Below, in pieces: positions 43,161-50,320 of a stretch of DNA of 64,000 bases. The DNA comes from Sphingomonas sp. NFR15 (GTDB lineage Bacteria; Pseudomonadota; Alphaproteobacteria; Sphingomonadales; Sphingomonadaceae), in contig NZ_FMWX01000002.1 in the NCBI RefSeq assembly GCF_900103265.1, positions 62,001 to 126,000 on the forward strand, in the 5' to 3' direction. The position numbers and the translations under genes are program-made. Numbering within the stretch: position 1 is the first letter of the stretch; each line of letters opens with the position of its first letter. The notes beneath the pieces are model-generated. The model was not told where the DNA came from and did not search any database. It saw nothing but the letters and a program-made list of their open reading frames with translations.

Positions 43161-43832
43161 TCAGTCGTCGAACAGGAACAGGTTCAGCGTGAGCCGCCCG
43201 ATCAGCGGGTCGGCGCTCAACGTCACCTTGGGCGGCAGGTACGCGCAGTGCAGCATGTTCCCCGAATAGATCAGTGCCCGATTGCGCCGCCCCGCATGTA
43301 GCGCGATCTGCTCATAGAGCGGCGTGTCTCCCGCGATATACGCAGGCGCGGGTATGCCGTGCGTTCCCACCCCCTCCTCCAGCGCCGCCTTGAAAGAACC
43401 GAGCCGCGCGGAATCGACGCTTTCATAGCCGGTGGCGCGCTGGCGATAGAAGGCGGTGCCGCCCTGCTGCCCCTCACCAAGGAACAGCAGCACGGCGATC
43501 CGGCCCGGCTCGACACCGTCGAAATGCGGCAGCCGTTGAATCGGCGCGAGATCGGCCGGCCGGGTGGTCACCAGGGAATAATAAGCCTCCGAGACCGCCG
43601 GCGCCGGGTCGAGCCCGAAATGCTGCGCCAGCAACGGCGCGACACGCCGCCGCATCGTCTCGGCGAGCCGCGCCGGTGCGGGTGCGCGTATGCCGGGATA
43701 GTGCGGGCCGATTTGGCCCATCTTCAGGCTCGCCGCATCGTCGCGCAGCACGTCGGGGTCGGGCCAGAAATCGTCGATCACCACCAACGGGCGCTGCTCG
43801 GTGCCGTGCAGGTGGAGGATGGGATCGCGCAT
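43161..43832 (-). CDS. Putative Fe(II)/2-oxoglutarate-type oxygenase (DUF6445-like)
   Basis: Protein of 223 residues, probably cytoplasmic. It has the facial-triad pattern of Fe(II)/2-oxoglutarate oxygenases: His103-x-Asp105 in LPHFDGVEPGRIAVLLFL and His195 in IYSGNMLHCAYL, with Arg213 eighteen residues later in a position suited to bind 2-oxoglutarate. I recall such small proteins (DUF6445 type) near TonB receptors and tryptophan-halogenase-like genes in sphingomonads and Caulobacter, but the family name is from memory. The frame runs to 44099; the ATG at 43832 gives the natural start. It lies between LacI and the sugar importer, inside the maltodextrin locus, and its substrate is unknown. 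Confidence 0.72.
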   Translation of the reverse strand: MRDPILHLHGTEQRPLVVIDDFWPDPDVLRDDAASLKMGQIGPHYPGIRAPAPARLAETMRRRVAPLLAQHFGLDPAPAVSEAYYSLVTTRPADLAPIQRLPHFDGVEPGRIAVLLFLGEGQQGGTAFYRQRATGYESVDSARLGSFKAALEEGVGTHGIPAPAYIAGDTPLYEQIALHAGRRNRALIYSGNMLHCAYLPPKVTLSADPLIGRLTLNLFLFDD

Positions 43833-43992
43833 GGCGCGGCATGTGCCGGATCTCGCCACCCGCACGCAAGCGCCGCCATGCACCGCGTACCTGCGGTATT
43901 CGTATGCAGGGTTGTGCCGGTGGTCATCGGGCGGCAGGCTCGAACACGCGGATCGTCGTGCCGACAAGCGACGACCGATGGGGAGTCGAGTC

Positions 43993-45498
43993 TTGAACGA
44001 GAAACCAGTGCAGGGCTTCGCCGGCCTGTGGGACATCAGCTTCGGCTTCTTCGGGCTGCAGATCGGCTTCGCGCTCCAGAACGCGAACATGAGCCGCATT
44101 TTCCAGACGCTCGGGGGCTCGCTCGATGACCTGTCTTATCTCTGGGTCGCCGCGCCGCTTACCGGGCTGCTCGTCCAGCCAATCATCGGCCATTACAGCG
44201 ATCGGACCTGGAACCGCTTCGGCCGCCGCCGTCCGTATTTCTTCGCTGGCGCGGTTCTCGCCGCGCTCGCCTTGTTCGTGATGCCCGAGGCGCGGATTCT
44301 GTGGTTCGCGGCGGTCACCCTCTGGGTTCTGGACGCTTCGATCAACGTGTCGATGGAGCCGTTCCGCGCCTTCGTGGGGGATATGCTGCGCAAGGATCAG
44401 CACACCGCCGGCTACGCGCTGCAGACCGCGTTCATCGGCGCGGGCGCGGTGGTCGGTTCGATCTTCCCGTTCGTTCTTTCGCGGCTCGGCGTGTCGGAGG
44501 ATGCGATCGGCGGCGTCCCAGACACGGTACGCTACAGCTTCTGGTTCGGCGGCGCGGCGCTGCTGCTCGCGGTGTTGTGGACGGTCGGCAACGTCCGCGA
44601 ATACAGTCCCGAACAAATGGCCGGCTTCGGCGAGCGCGCGCCGTCGGGGGCCGAGCCGGTCCGTGCGCTCGCCGCGCGCGGCTTCGGCGGCGCCATCGCC
44701 TGGATCGTCGCGGGAGCGGCGGTCACCGCCGCGGTGCCCGAGTTCGCGCTGCAAAAGGAGCTGTACCTGCTCGGCGCGCTTCTGATCCTCTACGGGGCGG
44801 CGAGCATCGCGGCGATCATCCTCGCGCGCGGCGGCGCGGCCGGCAACGCGCTCAGCACGATCGTGGGGGACTTCTCGGAGATGCCGGAGGTGATGAAGCG
44901 GCTCGCGCTCGTGCAGTTCTTTAGCTGGTCCGCGCTGTTCATCATGTGGATCTTCACCACGCCGGTTGTCGCGCAGCGCATGTACGGGTCGAGCGACCCG
45001 ACCAGCGCCGCCTATAATGCCGGCGCCGACTGGGTGGGCGTGTTGTTCGCCACCTATAACGCGATCGCCGCGATCGCTGCGCTGCTCATCCTGCCGGGGC
45101 TCGCCAGACGGATCGGCAAAGTGAAAACCCATATCGTCTGCCTGTCGTGCGGCGCGGCCGGCTTCGCGAGCTTCCTGGTGGTGCGCGATCCGCACCTGCT
45201 GCTGCTCAGCGAAATCGGCATCGGTGTCGCCTGGGCCTCGATCCTCGCCATGCCCTATGCAATTCTCGCCGCCAGCCTGCCGCAAGCCAAGCTCGGCATC
45301 TACATGGGGCTGTTCAACGTGTTCATCGTCATTCCACAATTGCTGGTGGCGACCGTCATGGGATCGGTGCTCAAGGCCTTTTTCCCCACCCAGCCGATCT
45401 GGACGATGGCGTTCGCGGCGGTCGTGCTGGCGATGGCCGCGCTCGCGATGCTACGCGTGCCCGAAACCTCGGGCGAAATGGCGGTAACCGCATACTAG
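43993..45498 (+). CDS. MFS sugar importer (maltose/maltooligosaccharide, MalY/SUT-like)
   Basis: Inner-membrane transporter of about 501 residues with around 12 membrane segments. The N-terminus GFAGLWDISFGFFGLQIGFALQNANMSRIFQTLGG and IIGHYSDRTWNRFGRRRPYFF (cited by position, about residues 6-75) are the signature of the proton-coupled sucrose/maltose group of MFS transporters. Two starts compete: a TTG at 43993 with GGGGAG 7 bases upstream, chosen here, and an in-frame ATG at 43978 with no ribosome-binding site. It would carry periplasmic maltodextrin products into the cytoplasm for the GH13 glucosidase. Confidence 0.88.
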   Translation: MNEKPVQGFAGLWDISFGFFGLQIGFALQNANMSRIFQTLGGSLDDLSYLWVAAPLTGLLVQPIIGHYSDRTWNRFGRRRPYFFAGAVLAALALFVMPEARILWFAAVTLWVLDASINVSMEPFRAFVGDMLRKDQHTAGYALQTAFIGAGAVVGSIFPFVLSRLGVSEDAIGGVPDTVRYSFWFGGAALLLAVLWTVGNVREYSPEQMAGFGERAPSGAEPVRALAARGFGGAIAWIVAGAAVTAAVPEFALQKELYLLGALLILYGAASIAAIILARGGAAGNALSTIVGDFSEMPEVMKRLALVQFFSWSALFIMWIFTTPVVAQRMYGSSDPTSAAYNAGADWVGVLFATYNAIAAIAALLILPGLARRIGKVKTHIVCLSCGAAGFASFLVVRDPHLLLLSEIGIGVAWASILAMPYAILAASLPQAKLGIYMGLFNVFIVIPQLLVATVMGSVLKAFFPTQPIWTMAFAAVVLAMAALAMLRVPETSGEMAVTAY

Positions 45499-45547
45499 GG
45501 GTTCATGTGCGGAAGACCGACCGGCAAGAACCGAGCGCGCTTTCCGC

Positions 45548-46090
45548 TCAGGGCACCGAAAGCGCTGCGTCCAGCCGGGCCGGGAACTGCGCGAACAACG
45601 CCCCGGCGAGCTTGCCGGCCACCGCATCGGGCGTTCCCGCGCGCGTCCCCTCCACCTGGGCGGTGACGGCGCTTCCGCTCCACACCGCGCGCTTCTCGCT
45701 CCGCAGCAGGATCGTGACCTTGAGTTCGGTGAGAACGAGGCCCCGGAGTTGATCTTTCCGGGTCGGCAATCGCATCCCCACGCCGACGCCCCAATTGGCG
45801 ATCCCCGCCGCCGGCGCCGTCCCTTTGGTGCCGGAGGTCACGACGCCTTCGGACTTTCGCGTCACCGCGATGAGCGCGATGTAGCGGCTGTGGCTCGGCG
45901 CCGGCAGCGGGATGAAGTTCGCCTGCACGCTCGCCGCCTGGACCGCGTCGGCGAACACCGGGTCCGTATCACGCGCCGCCGCATCGCTGTCGCGCTCGAC
46001 CGTTATCGTGCCCGGCGTAAGGTCGGCGGGCGCGCCGTCGAGCGGTGTCGCCGCGCCGAACAGGCCGGCCATGATCCACGGGAGCCACAT
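45548..46090 (-). CDS. Hypothetical exported protein
   Basis: I do not recognise this 180-residue protein. It has a short hydrophobic N-terminus (LPWIMAGLFGAATPLDGAPA) that suggests export, then a mixed alpha/beta composition with a central segment (HSRYIALIAVTRKSEGVVTSG) and a C-terminal part (LVLTELKVTILLRSEKRAVWSGSAVTAQVEG) whose strand-like pattern resembles DUF4136-type lipoproteins, though there is no lipobox cysteine. It is convergent with the sugar importer and divergent from the oxidoreductase gene at 46252. Function is unknown. Confidence 0.65.
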   Translation of the reverse strand: MWLPWIMAGLFGAATPLDGAPADLTPGTITVERDSDAAARDTDPVFADAVQAASVQANFIPLPAPSHSRYIALIAVTRKSEGVVTSGTKGTAPAAGIANWGVGVGMRLPTRKDQLRGLVLTELKVTILLRSEKRAVWSGSAVTAQVEGTRAGTPDAVAGKLAGALFAQFPARLDAALSVP

Positions 46091-46251
46091 CGTGTTGCCT
46101 CGCTCTCGGCGCCGATCCGCCCGCGACCGTGTCTAGAAGGCGCTGGCCCGGGAAACAAGCCGATAGCGCCCGGCCCGCCTCGGTCAGCCGCACGCGAATG
46201 CACGCGAGACGCCGGCGGAGAAAACGGGCATGATACTGCGAAACGGCCATA

Positions 46252-47454
46252 ATGGAGAGCGCGGTGGAGAGCGATGTCACGAGACGCGGTGTAATGGGAT
46301 TGGGCCTCGGCGCGGCGCTGACGATACCGGCGGCAGCGAGTTTCGCCGCCGCCACGCCGGCGCGGGCCAGGGCGCCGGGATCGGTCGGCATCGCGGTGGT
46401 CGGCCTCGGCAAGCTGAGCCTCGGGCAGATCCTGCCCGCGCTCAAGCTGACGAAGAATGCACATCTCGCCGCACTGGTCAGCGGCAAACCCGAGAAGGCG
46501 CGGAAAGTCGCCGCCGAGTTCGGCCTGCCCGACACGGCGATCTACACCTATGACACGTTCGATCGCATCGCCGACGATCCCGGCATTCAGATCGTCTACA
46601 TCGTCCTTCCGAATTCGATGCACGCCGAGTTCACGATCCGCGCGTTCAAGGCCGGCAAGCATGTGCTGTGCGAGAAGCCGATGGCGGTCACGCTGGAAGA
46701 GTGCGAGCGCATGATCGCGGCGGGCAAGGCGGCGAAGCGCCAGTTGATGATCGCCTATCGTTGCCAGTTCGAGCCGGTGAACGTCACCGCGATGCGGATC
46801 CTGCGCGACGGCACGATCGGCACGCCGCGCCTCGTCAGCGCGGTGATGGGCAAGCAGACCGATCTGTCCGATCCGTCGGACGCATGGCGGCTCGACATGG
46901 CGATGTCGGGCGGCGGCGCGCTGGCGGACATGGGCATCTACGGCATCAACGCCACGCGCTATCTGCTGCTCGAAGAGCCTGTCGAGGTCCGTGGCTGGGC
47001 CCGCACCGACCGGAACGATCCGCGCTTCAAGACCGTCGATGACATGATCGCCTGGCAGATGCGTTTCCCCTCGGGCGCGATCGGCGAAGGTTCCTCGTGC
47101 TTCTCGCAGCCCGGCACGATGTCATGGCAGGCGATCGGCAGCGACCGGCGGCTGGTCGCCGATCCGGGCTGTTTCTATGGCGGCAACACGCTCAGGATCG
47201 TCGGCGGCAAGGGCGATGTCCAGCCGAGCGTGGCCGAGATCGACCAATTCGGCAACGAGATGAACTGGTTCGCGGACGTGGTGCGCGGGCGATCGCCGAA
47301 CATCGCGCCCGGCGAGGAAGGCATGCAGGATATGCGGATCCTGCATGCCATCATGCGATCCGTCGCGAACGGCGGAGCGTCGGTCAAGATCGACGCCGGC
47401 TACAAGCGCGCCCACGATCCCGCGACCACGGTTGGTATCCGCACGTCGATCTGA
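46252..47454 (+). CDS. Tat-exported glucose-fructose-oxidoreductase-like protein (Gfo/Idh/MocA family)
   Basis: Oxidoreductase of 400 residues. A Tat signal (TRRGVMGLGLGAALTIPAA) precedes an NADP-binding Rossmann domain beginning AVVGLGKLSLGQILPAL. It closely follows Zymomonas glucose-fructose oxidoreductase: VYIVLPNSMHAEF, GKHVLCEKPMA with the conserved EKP lysine, LMIAYRCQFEP and DMGIYGINATRYLL with the catalytic Asp and Tyr. Such enzymes keep their nucleotide bound and need Tat export. The natural start is either the ATG at 46252 or a GTG at 46264 with GGAG upstream. It would oxidise an aldose in the periplasm with a bound cofactor, perhaps coupled to reduction of another sugar. It sits between two sugar loci. 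Confidence 0.85.
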   Translation: MESAVESDVTRRGVMGLGLGAALTIPAAASFAAATPARARAPGSVGIAVVGLGKLSLGQILPALKLTKNAHLAALVSGKPEKARKVAAEFGLPDTAIYTYDTFDRIADDPGIQIVYIVLPNSMHAEFTIRAFKAGKHVLCEKPMAVTLEECERMIAAGKAAKRQLMIAYRCQFEPVNVTAMRILRDGTIGTPRLVSAVMGKQTDLSDPSDAWRLDMAMSGGGALADMGIYGINATRYLLLEEPVEVRGWARTDRNDPRFKTVDDMIAWQMRFPSGAIGEGSSCFSQPGTMSWQAIGSDRRLVADPGCFYGGNTLRIVGGKGDVQPSVAEIDQFGNEMNWFADVVRGRSPNIAPGEEGMQDMRILHAIMRSVANGGASVKIDAGYKRAHDPATTVGIRTSI

Positions 47455-47533
47455 GCGGAGTAGTGGCAAGGCGAAGATGGAATTTTCCCAGGATCACGGG
47501 GACGGCCGCCGCCGCCGCCTCTCCCTCCCTTCG

Positions 47534-50281
47534 TTACAGCCGGAACCGCACGCCGGCCGAGAACAGGCTCGCTTCCCAGCGCACGTCTCGCGGATATTCC
47601 GGCGATTTCACATAGCTGTGATACGGCGTTTGCAGCAGGTTGGTCGCGTCCACGGTGAAGGTCACCTTGTCGGTGATATTGTAGCTCGCCGACAGGTCGA
47701 GACGGCCCACCGCGTCCGAATAGACGGTGGTGAAGACGCCCGGCGCGCCGAAGCCGTCGACGTTCGCGCTGCGATAATTATACGCCAGGCGCACGCTCGT
47801 CGGCCCGAGTTCGTACAGGCCGATGATGTTGAAGCTGTATTTCGACACCCCCGGCAAGGTGTTGCGGCCACCCGCGAAGTTCGCCGCGGGCGGGAGCGTC
47901 TGCTGGCCGTCGATATAGGTGAAATTGGCCTGCGCACCGAATCCGCGCAGGGCGCCCGGCAGGAAGTCGAAGAACGTCGTCGCCGCCGCCTCGATGCCCT
48001 TGATCTTGCCCGATCCCGCGTTCGACGGGCGATACACTAGAATGTCGCCGAAGGGCGGCGTGTTCACCACCTGCGGCAAGGAATTGATGAAGCCCTGGAT
48101 CTCACGGTAGAAGCCGGCGACCGATACCGATCCGGTGCGCGAGAAATAATATTCCAGCGACGCGTCATAATTGTTGGAGCGGATCGGTTGCAGTTCGGGG
48201 TTGCCGCCGTTGCCGGTGTAGGAGATGTTGCCGCCGATCGTGCCCTGCTGAACGGTCAGCGTCGGGTTGATCTGGTTGAAGCCCGGCCGGCTCAACGCTT
48301 CGGTACGCGACAGGCGCAGTTTCAACCGGTCGGTGAAGTGCACTTGCGCGCTGATGTTCGGCAGAATGTCCACATATTGCTGGGAGGAGTCGATCGGCAC
48401 CAACACCGTGCCGTTCGCGGTCGGCAGCGAATTGGTGCCGTTCAGCTTGTTGCGGGTGACGATGACGCGTGCGCCGATCGCGCCGTCGATCGGAACACCG
48501 AGGTCGAACGCATATTTCAGTTGCGCATAACTGGTGAACACCTGTTCGCGTGCCTTGAAGGCGGAGAGCGGGTTGAGCAGCGGCCGTTCCGAGGCCCATG
48601 CCTGCCGCGTCGCCGGGTCGGCGCTGGTACGGGCCAGCGCCTGCCGGACGTAATCGCGCACGTCGTTGATGCGGTCGTTCAGGATGTCCGAGTTGGGCGC
48701 GAACCACGAGCGGAATTGCTGCACGTCATCGTTGTGAAAGCCGGGTTCGATCACCGCCCCATCCGACACACCGGGCACGCGCGAGATCGGATCACGCAAG
48801 CTGGCGAGCGAGGCGTTGCGGTCGCCGTACACCGAACTGGCGGTACGATTGGCGTAGCGCACGCCGAACTGGAATTTGGGAAACAGCGGCGATCCGGTGT
48901 CGAGCGCGACATTGCCCTGCCACTGCCACTGTTCGCCCTCGGAGCGCTGGCGGTTCTCGTACAGACCGCGCATGTAATAACTCGCCGGGTTCGCGAAATC
49001 GACGCCGCTCGGGGTGAAATCGACGCCGCGTTCCGCATTCAGCCGCACCGCCAGCGACAGCGGGTTCGCCAACTGCGTCTGGAACTCGTAGTACGTGTTG
49101 TCGACGATCGACTTGGTGTACGCGAGATCGGTGGTGAACACGGCATTGCCGATCTCCCACTTGGCGCCGAGCGCACCCTGGAACGTATCGGTCTTGTTGC
49201 GGCCGGCCTGTTTGGTCGGCCCGTTGACGATGCCGAGATCGGTATCGAACGACGCGAGCGTCGTGCCGTCCTGTGTCAGCACCGCGTTGCGGATCGTCGG
49301 GGGGTTGCCGCCGGTGGTGCTCGATTGGATCGGCACGCCGAAGAAATCATTCGCGGTCTTGTTGCGATAGGCCAGCCACAGCCCATCGGCGTAGATCATC
49401 AGATTGTCGGCGGGTTTCCACTGGAGCGATCCGTTGACCGATGGCCGCTGCCGCGTGCCGCGGCCATAAAACAGGCCGATATCCTGCGGAAAGGTGAAAT
49501 CGCGCCCCACCGACGCGGGCAGGATCTGCTGCGCGGCCGGAACATTGTCCTGAAACCCCTGGTAGCGGACCGAGTTGAGGTAGCGCGTTTGCGTGAAGGA
49601 CACGTTCACCAGCGCGCCGATCTCACCGATGCCGGTCTGCCAGCGATCGCTCACCAACAGGCTGCCGATCGGGTCGAGCTTGCGGGATTCGGTGTTGTAG
49701 ACGCCGCGCGCCGCGCCGGCGAGCTCGAAGCCCTTGAAATCGAAGGGACGGCGCAGCCCGACGTCGATCAGGCCGGCGATCCCGCCCTCCAGATTGTCGG
49801 CGGTCGTCGCCTTATAGACCTCGACACGCGACAGCGCCTGCGCCGGGAAATCCTGGATCGATACCGACCGCCCGTCGGCGGTGAAGATTTCGCGGCCCTG
49901 CACCGTCGTCTGCACGTTGGGCAGACCGCGGATCAGCACGCCGTTCGCTTCGTCGAGATAGCGCGTCACCTGCACGCCGGTGATGCGCGCGATCGCTTCG
50001 GACGCGTTGTTGTCGGGAAACTTGCCGATGTCCTCGGCGACGAGCGCGTCGATGATCGCATCCGAATTGCGTTTGATGTTCTGCGCGTTGCTCAGGCTGC
50101 CGCGAATGCCGGTGACGACGATGTCGTTCGGTGCCGCAGCCGCCGGGGGCGTAGTGCCGGTCACGGTATCGGCATCCGGCTGCGCCTGCTGCGCGCTCGC
50201 CGGCGTGGCGGCGGCCAGCGCGAGCGCGGAAGCTGCGGCGGATGCATATAGCGGTGCGGCCAGCTTGGTCTTGATCTTCAT
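47534..50281 (-). CDS. TonB-dependent receptor of the second glycan locus
   Basis: Outer-membrane transporter of 915 residues. The signal peptide ends ATPASAQQ; the plug is NDIVVTGIRGSLSNAQNIKRNSD, EDIGKFPDNNASEAIARITGVQV and VLIRGLPNVQTTVQGREIF; the barrel ends in SLFSAGVRFRL. RGSLxxAxxIKRNSDAIIDALVAEDIGKFPD is the hallmark of the TonB-Xanth-Caul carbohydrate receptors. A strong GAGGAGGG site precedes the ATG. It is the last gene of the leftward operon that starts with the GH31 gene at 56507, 39 bases after the glycosidase gene, so it probably imports the oligosaccharide released by those enzymes. Confidence 0.93.
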   Translation of the reverse strand: MKIKTKLAAPLYASAAASALALAAATPASAQQAQPDADTVTGTTPPAAAAPNDIVVTGIRGSLSNAQNIKRNSDAIIDALVAEDIGKFPDNNASEAIARITGVQVTRYLDEANGVLIRGLPNVQTTVQGREIFTADGRSVSIQDFPAQALSRVEVYKATTADNLEGGIAGLIDVGLRRPFDFKGFELAGAARGVYNTESRKLDPIGSLLVSDRWQTGIGEIGALVNVSFTQTRYLNSVRYQGFQDNVPAAQQILPASVGRDFTFPQDIGLFYGRGTRQRPSVNGSLQWKPADNLMIYADGLWLAYRNKTANDFFGVPIQSSTTGGNPPTIRNAVLTQDGTTLASFDTDLGIVNGPTKQAGRNKTDTFQGALGAKWEIGNAVFTTDLAYTKSIVDNTYYEFQTQLANPLSLAVRLNAERGVDFTPSGVDFANPASYYMRGLYENRQRSEGEQWQWQGNVALDTGSPLFPKFQFGVRYANRTASSVYGDRNASLASLRDPISRVPGVSDGAVIEPGFHNDDVQQFRSWFAPNSDILNDRINDVRDYVRQALARTSADPATRQAWASERPLLNPLSAFKAREQVFTSYAQLKYAFDLGVPIDGAIGARVIVTRNKLNGTNSLPTANGTVLVPIDSSQQYVDILPNISAQVHFTDRLKLRLSRTEALSRPGFNQINPTLTVQQGTIGGNISYTGNGGNPELQPIRSNNYDASLEYYFSRTGSVSVAGFYREIQGFINSLPQVVNTPPFGDILVYRPSNAGSGKIKGIEAAATTFFDFLPGALRGFGAQANFTYIDGQQTLPPAANFAGGRNTLPGVSKYSFNIIGLYELGPTSVRLAYNYRSANVDGFGAPGVFTTVYSDAVGRLDLSASYNITDKVTFTVDATNLLQTPYHSYVKSPEYPRDVRWEASLFSAGVRFRL

Positions 50282-50320
50282 CTTTCCCTCCTCTTGTTTA
50301 TGGTTGTTTGTCGCTTCGCC

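Noticed and set aside
46252..47454. Reading the Tat-exported Gfo/Idh/MocA protein as a GH109 alpha-N-acetylgalactosaminidase
   Set aside because: Considered because of the amino-galactose locus nearby, but the sequence follows glucose-fructose oxidoreductase almost block by block (VVGLGK, VLPNSxHAEF, CEKPMA, DMGIYGINATRY), not GH109.
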